A DNA stretch of 36,299 bases from an uncultured Collinsella sp. (GTDB taxonomy: Bacteria; Actinomycetota; Coriobacteriia; Coriobacteriales; Coriobacteriaceae), in contig UQRW01000023.1 in NCBI GenBank assembly GCA_900543515.1, positions 1 to 36,299 on the forward strand. The letters are read 5' to 3'. This document shows positions 15,411 to 23,175 of the stretch, piece by piece (position 1 is the first letter of the stretch; each line of letters opens with the position of its first letter). The translations under genes were made by a program, and so were the position numbers. Below the pieces are notes generated by a model, which ran no database searches, was not told the DNA's origin, and saw only the letters and a list, made by a program, of their open reading frames with translations.

Positions 15411-15778
15411 AAGATTTCCTCCAAATCGAACGATCGCTTGCTGCGGGCGGGTTACCCGCAGCCTAAAACCAAGAGATGGTAGGCGCCCGTTCCCCGGCAA
15501 AGGTCGGGGCGCCCGGTGCCGGTTTTCACGGAATCGCACCGGCAAGCGACGACGTAACCAAGTGCGCGGAGACAAAACGCACGAAGGATACGGAAGAGAG
15601 ATTGGGGTGGGCGGTGGTTACCGGAGCTATCGCTCACACCCACCCCGGGGGAATGGTTAGCAAACCTGTCGCTTGGACACGCCTCCGAAGAGGCTAGAGT
15701 GCCCGGAGTCGGGAGCGACAAGCCCGACGAAGCGCGCGTTGGTACACGAGGAGGGTTGGAGCCCCAGAACCGGGTGCT
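15411..15778 (-). other. Highly structured intercistronic region between antiporter and deiminase
   Basis: No gene fits here, but at least six stems do: 15440-15462 (GCTGCGGG/CCCGCAGC), 15482-15516 (ggcgcccgttccccg arm), 15518-15544 (TGCCGG/CCGGCA), 15603-15646 (GGGGTGGG/CCCACCCC), 15681-15694 (GCCTC-CGAA-GAGGC) and 15708-15728 (GTCGGG/CCCGAC). The region is transcribed within the operon and could hold a processing site, an attenuator or a regulatory RNA. I recognise no known riboswitch class. Confidence 0.45.
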
Positions 15779-17218
15779 CTAGTTCTCCTCGGCCTCGGCG
15801 GCCTCCTCAGCGAGACGCTGGGCTGCGAGCTCAGGGGTCAGACCCTTGTACTCGGTCTCGCGGCCCTTAGCGCTGACGACGCGGACGACCTCGCCGATGA
15901 GCACGAGCACGATGAAGATAACGATCATCGGGACCTTGTCGCCAATTTCAGCAGCGGAGAACGGGATCAGCGTGGCAACGATGGCAAGAACCAGCTCGAT
16001 GCAGGGGATGGCCAGCATGACCTTCATCATGGCGCCCTTAAACGGGAACGTGAAGATGCGCTCACGGTTGGGGTCGTTCTTACGAAGGTTGAGGAACGCC
16101 GGGAACATCGGGATGTAGGTCAACAGCAGGAAGACGACAGAGGTGCCAAAGAGCATCCAGAAGACACCGTTGGAGATGGCGTCGATGGGAACGAGCTGCA
16201 GGCACAGCACCAGGGAGGCAACGACAGCGTTGACCAGGTTGGCGCCGTTGGGCATGTCGTCATCCGAGATCATCGAGGCGAAGACCTTGGGCATGTTGCC
16301 GTGCTCGGCAGCGTAGCGAGCAACGGAGTTAACGCCGAAGGACCAAGCGGCCATATTGGCGAACAGGGTGATCAGGAAGGCGATGCAGATGACCTTAAAG
16401 ATCATGGAGTCGCCCACCATGGTCTGGACTGCGACGATCATGCCGTAGTCGGGATCGATGGAGTCGGCCGGCACGGCGGCGCCGATGCCAAAGCCAGCGA
16501 ACAGGTAGATCACGGCGATGGACAGGCCACCGACGATGATAGCCTTGGGGATATCGCGAGCGGGATCGGCCATGTCGTCGGTCATGGTGCAGATGACCTC
16601 GAAGCCCATGAAGTTAAAGATGATGATCGACAGGTAGCCGAGAGCGTTGGTGTTGGTGAGCTCGGGCAGGAAGGTGGCAGCGGACATGTCGTTCGCAAAA
16701 CCGTTCTCCATGGCATACCAAATGCCCAAAGCGCCAACGATAACGGCAACGGCGACCTTGATGATGGCGCCACCGTTAAGGACCCACTCGGAGTCGGCCG
16801 CCTTGGAGCGGCCCATGAGGTAGACGATCCACACAAAGGCAAGATCGATACCCATCTTGGCGATCAAGTTGAACTCGACGCCAAAGACCATGCCCAAAAT
16901 GTCGGGGAACATGGTAGCCAGCGAGGCGATCCACAGCGGGTAGTTGACCCAGTAGTAGTACGAGATGCGGGCGCCCCATTTGTCGCCCAGGCCATCGCGT
17001 ACCCAGTCGTAAATGCCGCCCTCGCCGTCATAGGTGGTACCGAGCTCGGCGACAACCATGCCGTAGGGAAGCAGGAAGGTCAGGATCAGGAAGATCCACC
17101 AGAAGAACTGCTGGTTGCCAATGGCAGCAGCAGGAGCGGCGGCCTCGCAAACGAAGACGACGCAGATGATGGTCGAAATGACCGTCAAGAAGGAAAGCTT
17201 TTTCTTTCCGTCGCTCAT
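15779..17218 (-). CDS. aguD: APC-family agmatine:putrescine antiporter (predicted)
   Basis: A 479-residue inner-membrane permease with about twelve hydrophobic helices. The N-terminus has CEAAAPAAAIGNQQFFWWIF, followed by LLPYGMVVAELGTTYDGEG; later FNFMGFEVICTMTDDMADP, SFGVNSVARYAAEHGNMP and LLTYIPMFPAFLNLRK, typical of the APC amino acid/amine exchangers. The tail is acidic and alanine-rich (LAEEAAEAEEN). Specificity is inferred from its place between the putrescine carbamoyltransferase and agmatine deiminase genes, as in the AguD antiporter of lactic acid bacteria. It would import agmatine and export putrescine. The start at 17218 follows AAGGAGCTC. Its paralog lies at 12249-13658. Confidence 0.85.
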   Translation of the reverse strand: MSDGKKKLSFLTVISTIICVVFVCEAAAPAAAIGNQQFFWWIFLILTFLLPYGMVVAELGTTYDGEGGIYDWVRDGLGDKWGARISYYYWVNYPLWIASLATMFPDILGMVFGVEFNLIAKMGIDLAFVWIVYLMGRSKAADSEWVLNGGAIIKVAVAVIVGALGIWYAMENGFANDMSAATFLPELTNTNALGYLSIIIFNFMGFEVICTMTDDMADPARDIPKAIIVGGLSIAVIYLFAGFGIGAAVPADSIDPDYGMIVAVQTMVGDSMIFKVICIAFLITLFANMAAWSFGVNSVARYAAEHGNMPKVFASMISDDDMPNGANLVNAVVASLVLCLQLVPIDAISNGVFWMLFGTSVVFLLLTYIPMFPAFLNLRKNDPNRERIFTFPFKGAMMKVMLAIPCIELVLAIVATLIPFSAAEIGDKVPMIVIFIVLVLIGEVVRVVSAKGRETEYKGLTPELAAQRLAEEAAEAEEN

Positions 17219-17249
17219 GATGAGCTCCTTCGCTCAGTCTTGGACAGAT

Positions 17250-17325
17250 CCGAGGCCCTAAGGTATTAAGGCAATTGCTTGGGCCTCGGTGAGCGGGCGA
17301 CAGGAGACGAGCATCCGCCGCCCGC
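17250..17325 (-). other. Two hairpins between carbamoyltransferase and antiporter genes
   Basis: CCGAGGCCC/GGGCCTCGG (17250-17289, 9 bp perfect) and GCGGGCG/CGCCCGC (17293-17325) fill most of the 133-bp gap. Neither has a T-run on the reverse strand, so they look like intercistronic mRNA structures rather than terminators. Confidence 0.4.
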
Positions 17326-17351
17326 AAACGTGCTTTTAGAAGCCTTGAGGC

Positions 17352-18425
17352 TTAGAGCTGCTCGAGAGCCTCGAGAGCGGCGTGGAGCTCAGCCTTGGCG
17401 GAGTACTCGACACCCTCGTCGTTGAGCGGGGTGCGCTTGCCCAGGGCGGCAAGGAGAGCACGGATGGAGTGCTTGCGGTTCTCGGCCTCGACCCAGCACA
17501 GGGAGCGCTCGGGATCGTCCATGACTTCGTCGACGACCTCCTCGTTGCGGGTGGCCGGCAGGCAGTGCATGAACTTGGAGTTGGGGCCGGCAAAGTTCAT
17601 CATGTCCATGGTGACCTGATACTTGGGATAGAACACGTCCATGTAGTTCTCGCCCGAGACCTCCTCGTCGTACAGGCCATACCACACGTCGGTGTAGATG
17701 AAGTCGGCGCCCTTGATGCACTCGATGTCGTCGGAGATGACGACAGAGCCGCCGGAGACCTTGCAGTTCTCCTCGGCGATGGCCATCATCTGCTTGCCGA
17801 ACTCGGCGCGCTCCTCGACGGTGCCAACGTGCAGGCCGCCGTCGGGGATCTGGTGGCCCTTAGGTCCAAACTGGACAAACTTCATGCCGACCTTGGAGGC
17901 GATGAACATGAGGGAGACGCAGACCTGGGTGGCGTCGCCGATGAAGGCCAGGGTGCAGTCCTCGATCTTCTTGCCCTCGGGGAGGTTCTCGAGCATGGTC
18001 ATGAGGTCGCCCATCTCCTGCGTGGGATGGTTGAACTCGGACATGCCGTTGATGACGGGCACAGCGGAGCCCTCGGCGAGGCCGACGACGTCCTTGTGAC
18101 GGTCAACGCGAGCCATCATGATGTCGAGCAGCGAGCCCATAACGCGAGCGGTGTCGCCCAGGGACTCGTGACCGCCGAGCTGGATGGTGCCAGGGCCATA
18201 GAACTGAGCATGGCCGCCGAGGTCGGTCATAGCGGTCTCGAAGGAAAGACGAGTGCGGGTGGAGACCTGCTGGAAGATCATGCCAAGGCTCTTGTTGCGG
18301 AGCAGGTGCGGATAATAACCGTCAACCTTGATGGCCTTCTTCATTGCCAGACCAAGATCCTCGATAGCCAGGATCTGCTCTTTGGTGAAGTCGTTGGTGT
18401 CGATGAAATCCTTAGGCAGTGCCAT
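17352..18425 (-). CDS. ptcA: Putrescine carbamoyltransferase
   Basis: Phosphorolyses N-carbamoylputrescine to putrescine and carbamoyl phosphate; soluble. The 357-residue protein has the transcarbamylase motifs STRTRLSFE (residues 55-63, carbamoyl phosphate site), HPTQ (133-136) and HCLPATR (287-293). Ornithine carbamoyltransferase is the alternative. The segment YTDVWYGLY (244-252) and the lack of an obvious SMG loop near the ornithine site point, from memory of the family, to the putrescine enzyme, as does the operon with an antiporter and agmatine deiminase. The start at 18425 has GGAAAGGA upstream. It heads the reverse-strand operon, divergent from a 7-TM LuxR regulator. No carbamate kinase gene is present to use the carbamoyl phosphate. 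Confidence 0.88.
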   Translation of the reverse strand: MALPKDFIDTNDFTKEQILAIEDLGLAMKKAIKVDGYYPHLLRNKSLGMIFQQVSTRTRLSFETAMTDLGGHAQFYGPGTIQLGGHESLGDTARVMGSLLDIMMARVDRHKDVVGLAEGSAVPVINGMSEFNHPTQEMGDLMTMLENLPEGKKIEDCTLAFIGDATQVCVSLMFIASKVGMKFVQFGPKGHQIPDGGLHVGTVEERAEFGKQMMAIAEENCKVSGGSVVISDDIECIKGADFIYTDVWYGLYDEEVSGENYMDVFYPKYQVTMDMMNFAGPNSKFMHCLPATRNEEVVDEVMDDPERSLCWVEAENRKHSIRALLAALGKRTPLNDEGVEYSAKAELHAALEALEQL

Positions 18426-18569
18426 GTCGATTTCCTTTCCGCCGGTCTTGCCGACTATTACTATGAGGCGCTCGAACATCACGCCTCGTGTTGACAAGAC
18501 CATCATTCACCCGTATGCAATTTTTACCTAGTTTATTCGGGATTAAAGACCGTTCATGGAGTTACACCC

Positions 18570-18620
18570 CCTCTAAACCAATATAAACCCGCAGGTCAAG
18601 AGTTTACAGGGGGTTTACCA
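18570..18620. promoter_or_regulatory. TAAACC/GGTTTA operator-like cluster in the ptcA/LuxR divergent promoter
   Basis: Inverted and direct copies of TAAACC (18574, 18584) and GTTTAC (18602, 18613) flank a GCAGGT core. The string ATAAACCCGCAGGTCAAG (18583-18600) closely matches one on the reverse strand at 10803-10820. Sequence from 18621 to 18755 holds an AT-rich start region for the LuxR gene, including CGGTATAC, which also occurs in front of the LuxR gene at 4919. Confidence 0.45.
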
Positions 18621-18755
18621 TCTAGAACCGCGAACGGTATACGGCTATGCTGTATCTCGGCGCCTAATCCGCAATGAAACGAAGGGTTGAGACGTCTATA
18701 TCCCACAAGGTATACAGAGCTCGGCCATAGAATAAATGAGATGGGACGGTGACAG

Positions 18756-19721
18756 ATGAACACCCTGATGTTCTTCTATACCCTAGCGATACTCGTGATC
18801 TGTATTGTGACGGCGGTGCTCTCGCTTGCCGCCTATGCCTCGTCTCGTCGACGCTTCTTTATCTATGGCAGCGGCGTATTTATCTGCTATGCCATCGAGA
18901 TGACCGAGATTTTCTTTTTTGAATACACGCTGCAAAACCAGAGTTTTCCAGCCAGCGACTATTACTCAATTACCATGCCTGTGTTGCGGACCTTTGTGGC
19001 GACCGCTTCGCAGGCTTTTATTTGGCTCATTGCCATGGATTTGCTCGACAAGCATTCAAAAAAGCAGTTTGTCATTCCCGTCGCAACGTTCTTGCTGAGC
19101 GAGCTGCTGATTATCGTCGCTGTCCCCTACGGCCCCATTCATCAATGGCTCTACTACACGATGCGTCAGGTATTCCTTGTTTTCGTGGGGCTATATATCT
19201 TTTGGACGGCACGCAAGAGCACGCAAGTCGAGCTGAAGGCACGCGTTAACAACCAACGAAAGCACCTGATTATCGGCGCTATTCTGGTCGGTTGCATCGT
19301 TGCCGAGGATTTCTACAACATTCTGATTGTCCCCATGAGTCTGGCGCCCTCTTGGCTGCAACTATATCTGTCCGAGCGCAACTTTAGCGAAAACGTCTTT
19401 GCCTGCTACTTTGCGATTCTGCTGATCATCTACTCCTACCACGTGCTTTCAATCCGCATGCAGGAGGCGCCCGAGGAAAAGAACGTCAGCGATCTTGATC
19501 GACACATCGAAGAGCAGATGCCCTTCTATCGCAACGCCTACAAGCTCTCCAACCGTGAGACCGAAGTTATGCGTCTGGTCGTACTGGGCAAATCGAACCA
19601 AGAGATCGCTGACGAGCTATTCCTTGCCGTGGGCACCGTCAAGACCCACATCCACAACATCCTGGTCAAAACCGAACAGCAAAACCGCACGACGCTCATC
19701 CTCCACTTTTGGAAGCGATAA
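18756..19721 (+). CDS. Membrane-anchored LuxR-type regulator (7 TM + HTH), paralog 2
   Basis: A 321-residue protein with about seven N-terminal hydrophobic helices (roughly 5-27, 34-53, 68-88, 97-117, 124-143, 163-190, 200-225) and a LuxR helix-turn-helix at ~255-318: LSNRETEVMRLVVLGKSNQE followed by AVGTVKTHIHNILVKTEQQN. Layout and motifs such as LSERNFSENV match the regulator at 10901-11893, so the two are paralogs on either side of the agmatine operon. It is divergent from ptcA, 330 bp away, and probably controls it, with agmatine or a related amine as plausible signal (inference). The ribosome site is weak (GATGGGACGG). It is less GC-rich than the operon. Its stop codon is the first base pair of a dispersed repeat. 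Confidence 0.85.
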   Translation: MNTLMFFYTLAILVICIVTAVLSLAAYASSRRRFFIYGSGVFICYAIEMTEIFFFEYTLQNQSFPASDYYSITMPVLRTFVATASQAFIWLIAMDLLDKHSKKQFVIPVATFLLSELLIIVAVPYGPIHQWLYYTMRQVFLVFVGLYIFWTARKSTQVELKARVNNQRKHLIIGAILVGCIVAEDFYNILIVPMSLAPSWLQLYLSERNFSENVFACYFAILLIIYSYHVLSIRMQEAPEEKNVSDLDRHIEEQMPFYRNAYKLSNRETEVMRLVVLGKSNQEIADELFLAVGTVKTHIHNILVKTEQQNRTTLILHFWKR

Positions 19722-20021
19722 CCTGCCAAAAAGGGACAGGTTTATTTTGGCAGGTTTTATCTGGGCAAACGCCAAAAACCGCCGCGAGGGAGCTACTTTC
19801 CCTCGCGGCGGTTTTCTAGCAGTAAAACCAAGTGAGTAGGCTTTTGGCGGGATGCCGAGCACACCTCAAAACGCCACAGCCCTGACCTGCGATTTTATTG
19901 AGCACTTGCCGCGATGTGCTCGGCAGGTTCAAAAAAGTCTACTCACTTGTATCTGAGACGCACCAGATTGGCAAAAACCGCCGCGAAAGGGCCCCTGGTC
20001 CCTTCGCGGCGGTCATACGCC
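19720..20021 (+). repeat. Dispersed ~300-bp multi-hairpin repeat (copy C)
   Basis: This is the most complete copy. It has ACCTGCC-AAAAAGGGACAGG-TTTATTTTGGCAGG; CCGCCGCGAGGGA and its complement; AAGTGAGTAG with CTACTCACTT about 115 nt apart; TGCCGAGCACA with TGTGCTCGGCA; and the final hairpin ACCGCCGCGAAAGGG / CCCTTCGCGGCGGT. Stems are more perfect than in copy B at 5800, which suggests it is younger or better maintained. The first module is shared with 381-427. It overlaps the stop codon of the LuxR gene and ends 30 bp before the ABC permease stop. Confidence 0.8.
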
Positions 20022-20050
20022 TCTAATTTTGCGACGGTTTTGCCCGCTTG

Positions 20051-22252
20051 TTACTCGCTGTAGCGGGTGGCTATGGCGGCTTGTACCATGCCGGTGCTCA
20101 TGAGGTAGGTCACCAGGAAGTAGCCGCCGTAGGCTGCCAGGAAGATTGCACAGGTGAGGCCCACGGTGCCGCCTATGCTCATGTTGCCGAACGTGCTCAC
20201 CAGCTCGATGATCACCTTGAGCGCCACAAAGGAGTGAGCCAGCCCCACTGCCAGCGGGAACAGGAAGAATACCGCTTGCTGCGCCATCACCGAATGGCGG
20301 ATCTGGCGGTCGTCACAGCCAATCTGTGCCAGCACACGATAGCTGCGGCTGCCGTCGGCCACATTGGAGAGCTGCTGGATCGACAGTATCGCCGCGCACG
20401 CAACGACCAGTACAAAGCCAATGTAGACGGCCAAATAGCTAATCATGCCGTTCATCTGCGCCGCCTGCGTGTACATCTCGGAGCGTGTAATGAAGATTCC
20501 CCACGACCCCGGCTCCTTGCCGTCAACGAGCAGATTGTCGAGCACCGTGTATTTAATGCTCTCGTCTGCCTCGGTCGTATCCATCCCCTGTTTGTAGTTA
20601 ACGAGCAGGCTACTGGAATACGGCTGCAGATTAAGTTGGGACAACAGCTCGTCGGCAACGACGACGGTACCGGGATTACTGCTCACCGCCGAGTTGGCGA
20701 TGGCCGCCGTGTCCTTGTCCGACTTCTCGGTTGCGGGCTTGAGCTCATGCCCGCCCAAGGTGAGGGTATGGCCGCCGGCCATGTATTTGGTGTACAGGTC
20801 GCCCAGATCACCGCCCATATCACACGTAAGCAAGTACTGGTCGCGGCCAATGCTCACTGGCTCCTCGCCCATCATCTGGCGCAGTTTGTTGTACTGGCTC
20901 GCCGGCGTCACAAACAGGCCCATCGTATCGGCATTGCTACCCCCGAACGCCCTGGGAAGCTTTTCGCCCATGGTCTTGCACATCTCACTTGGAGTCACCG
21001 AAGGATCCGAGCCGCCAAGCGGGTAACTCAGATACGAATCGATCTGAACATGCTCACCGGCAACATCGGCGATACTGACCTTCTTGCCGGTCTCGTCGTT
21101 GTTGTCCGCCGACTTGCCCCTGCCGTGCCATGCAGCGTACAAATCGACCGTTGTATCGGCCAGCACCATGCGATCGGCCTCAGACGGATTGACATACTCC
21201 TTGTAGTAGTCGAGCGTTTCGGGCGTGTAATAGATATACGTCTGCGACATATCGGCCGGCGTATAGCGCTCCAGATTCTCATTCATCACGTTGGCGATCG
21301 ACATACCGCAGGTCACCGAGGTGATGGCGAGGAACAGAATCATCGCGATGACGCCCATCGAAAAGCACACCGTGTTGACCTTGGCCGCAAGCTGGCGCAC
21401 GGTAAACATGTTGAGGCCGCGCCAATACACGCCGCGCAGGCTCTGCAGCAGCTTGATGAGCATGCCCGAGAGTCCCCAGAACAGGGCAAAGGTGCCCACG
21501 GTAACCATAGCGGTCGTAATACCAAACTGGTTCATGGCCTCTTGCAGCTTGCTGTCCGTCGCGGTTAGCGGGAACCCATCACGTAGCAGACGGTAATAGG
21601 CCACGCCCACAAGCACCGCACCCACGGCAAAGATGGCAATCGCGATCCAGGGGTTGCGTGTCTTGATGCTCTCGTTGCGACGCTCGGCACCCATAAGCTC
21701 GATGAGTTTGGTACGACGCACGGCGCGGAGGTTCAGCAGTAGCGTAAGCACAAACATCACGAGCATGCAGGCAAGGGTCAGATTGAACGCATGCATCGAG
21801 AAAAAGAAGTGGAAATTGGCGATCTGTGTCTTAAAGAGCGAGGCCGTAAAGAACGTCATGAGCTGGGAGAGTCCCACACCCAGCACAATGCCGGCGACAA
21901 AGGCCACCACCGAGACAATCACCGTCTCGAGCGCCATGATCGTGGCGACGCGCCCGCGCCCCATGCCGAGCACCTGGTACAGGCCAAACTCCTTTTTGCG
22001 GCGTTTCATGATGAAGTTATTGGCATACACCATCAAAAAGGCCATGACACCGGCCAAAAAGTACGTCAGGTCGCCGAGTATGCTGCCCATAACCTGCGCC
22101 AAGCCCTCTTCATCGATTCCGGCGATGTCGACCTGCATCGAGATGGTGTTAAAGGCATAGAAGACCGTGACGCCCAGGGTGAGCGTCAAAAGGTAGACGA
22201 GGTAGTCGCGGCCGGCGCGGCGGACGTTGCCCCAAGCGAGTTTACAGAGCAT
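20051..22252 (-). CDS. BceB/FtsX-type ABC transporter permease
   Basis: A 733-residue inner-membrane permease of the peptide-antibiotic resistance (BceAB) type. The N-terminus KLAWGNVRRAGRDYLVYLLT and the FGLYQVLGMGRGRV segment after TM2 are typical FtsX-fold features. About ten TM helices are visible, with a large extracytoplasmic domain (residues ~310-590) between TM6/7 and the C-terminal group, as in BceB. With its ATPase it would respond to or remove cell-wall-active peptides. ATG 22252 overlaps the ATPase stop codon (ATGCTCTGTAA); a GTG at 22264 is the alternative. No BceRS-type sensor kinase/regulator pair is adjacent. The gene ends 30 bp from a dispersed repeat with no clear terminator. 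Confidence 0.88.
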   Translation of the reverse strand: MLCKLAWGNVRRAGRDYLVYLLTLTLGVTVFYAFNTISMQVDIAGIDEEGLAQVMGSILGDLTYFLAGVMAFLMVYANNFIMKRRKKEFGLYQVLGMGRGRVATIMALETVIVSVVAFVAGIVLGVGLSQLMTFFTASLFKTQIANFHFFFSMHAFNLTLACMLVMFVLTLLLNLRAVRRTKLIELMGAERRNESIKTRNPWIAIAIFAVGAVLVGVAYYRLLRDGFPLTATDSKLQEAMNQFGITTAMVTVGTFALFWGLSGMLIKLLQSLRGVYWRGLNMFTVRQLAAKVNTVCFSMGVIAMILFLAITSVTCGMSIANVMNENLERYTPADMSQTYIYYTPETLDYYKEYVNPSEADRMVLADTTVDLYAAWHGRGKSADNNDETGKKVSIADVAGEHVQIDSYLSYPLGGSDPSVTPSEMCKTMGEKLPRAFGGSNADTMGLFVTPASQYNKLRQMMGEEPVSIGRDQYLLTCDMGGDLGDLYTKYMAGGHTLTLGGHELKPATEKSDKDTAAIANSAVSSNPGTVVVADELLSQLNLQPYSSSLLVNYKQGMDTTEADESIKYTVLDNLLVDGKEPGSWGIFITRSEMYTQAAQMNGMISYLAVYIGFVLVVACAAILSIQQLSNVADGSRSYRVLAQIGCDDRQIRHSVMAQQAVFFLFPLAVGLAHSFVALKVIIELVSTFGNMSIGGTVGLTCAIFLAAYGGYFLVTYLMSTGMVQAAIATRYSE

Positions 22253-23027
22253 CGGAGCCCTCACCGCCCATCATGGCAACGACCTCCATAATGCGGTCGA
22301 AGAACTCTCGGCGGTCGGTGTCGCCGCGGCGCAGCTCGGTGAAGATCTTGCCGTCGCGGATAAACAGCACGCGACTCGTGTAGCTGGCAGCAAAGCTGTC
22401 GTGCGTGACCATGAGCACCGTGGCGCGCAGGCGGCGATTGAGGGCCTCCAGGCTCTCGAGCAGCAGGCGAGCGCTCTTGGAATCGAGGGCGCCGGTGGGC
22501 TCGTCGGCCATGATCATGGTGGGGTCGGTGACGAGCGCGCGAGCCGCGGCAACGCGCTGCTGCTGGCCGCCGGACATCTGGTAGGGATACTTGTCGAGCA
22601 CCTGACTGATGGATAGACGCGCGGCCACATCCTGCACGCGGGTCGAGATCTCTGCCGAGTTTGTGCGGGCGATGGTGAGCGGCAGGGCGATGTTCTCGCG
22701 TGCCGTGAGCGTATCGAGCAGGTTGGAGTCCTGGAAGATAAAGCCGAGCTCCTCGCGGCGGAACTGCGAAAGCTTAGCCTGCTTCATGCGTGTTACGTCC
22801 TGCCCGTTGATACGGATAGTGCCGCTTGTGGCGCTATCGATGGTCGAGACGCAGTTGAGCAACGTCGACTTGCCCGAGCCCGAGGCGCCCATGATGCCAA
22901 CGAATTCGCCGCGGTTGACGGTAAAGCTGACGTCGTTGAGCGCGCGGGTCACGTTGCCCAACGCGCCGTATACCTTTTCGAGATGCGCGACCTCCAGTAC
23001 CGGGGTCGCCATGTGCGTGGTTTGCAT
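22242..23027 (-). CDS. BceA/MacB-type ABC transporter ATPase
   Basis: The 261-residue ATP-binding subunit of the BceAB-like exporter. Motifs in order: Walker A GASGSGKST (~46-54), Q-loop GFIFQDSNLL, signature MSGGQQQR (~151), Walker B MIMADEPTGALDS (~171) and H-loop VTHDS (~206). This matches the lipoprotein/peptide export group (LolD/MacB/BceA). The start has AAAGGAC upstream. It is co-transcribed with the permease, whose start codon overlaps its stop. An 8-bp inverted repeat sits next to its ribosome site. Confidence 0.92.
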   Translation of the reverse strand: MQTTHMATPVLEVAHLEKVYGALGNVTRALNDVSFTVNRGEFVGIMGASGSGKSTLLNCVSTIDSATSGTIRINGQDVTRMKQAKLSQFRREELGFIFQDSNLLDTLTARENIALPLTIARTNSAEISTRVQDVAARLSISQVLDKYPYQMSGGQQQRVAAARALVTDPTMIMADEPTGALDSKSARLLLESLEALNRRLRATVLMVTHDSFAASYTSRVLFIRDGKIFTELRRGDTDRREFFDRIMEVVAMMGGEGSDAL

Positions 23028-23038
23028 ACCGAGTCCTT

Positions 23039-23074
23039 TCTTGCGATTAGTCTACGGCATCTATAGTCGCAAGA
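23039..23074. promoter_or_regulatory. Inverted repeat next to the ABC operon start
   Basis: TCTTGCGA at 23039-23046 pairs with TCGCAAGA at 23067-23074, 12-47 nt upstream of the ATPase start codon. It could be an operator for an unlinked regulator or a leader hairpin. A second small stem, CCTTAC/GTAAGG, lies near 23110-23127. Confidence 0.35.
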
Positions 23075-23175
23075 AGCCGAGTCGGCTACCATCGATATGG
23101 CTTACGCTTGCCTTACCGTTGTGTAAGGTACGGGTAGCTAGCCTGTCACGTGTTGATGTTAAGAGAGGACTCCTG

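Noticed and set aside
14184..15482. 432-codon forward frame over the second agmatine deiminase
   Set aside because: Low-complexity Val/Leu/Gly/Asp sequence antisense to a motif-complete enzyme.
17352..18425. Ornithine carbamoyltransferase (argF/arcB)
   Set aside because: Possible from the shared transcarbamylase motifs, but the YTDVWYGLY segment and the antiporter/agmatine deiminase neighbours favour putrescine carbamoyltransferase.
17382..18494. 370-codon forward frame over the carbamoyltransferase
   Set aside because: Antisense to a transcarbamylase with intact STRTR, HPTQ and HCLPATR motifs.
20048..21568. 506-codon forward frame over the ABC permease
   Set aside because: Same high-GC shadow effect, antisense to a convincing BceB-type permease.
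22609..23175. N-terminal extension of the Nudix-Vsr frame
   Set aside because: The extension runs antisense through the ABC ATPase gene; the Nudix domain begins naturally at TTG 23176, which has a ribosome site.
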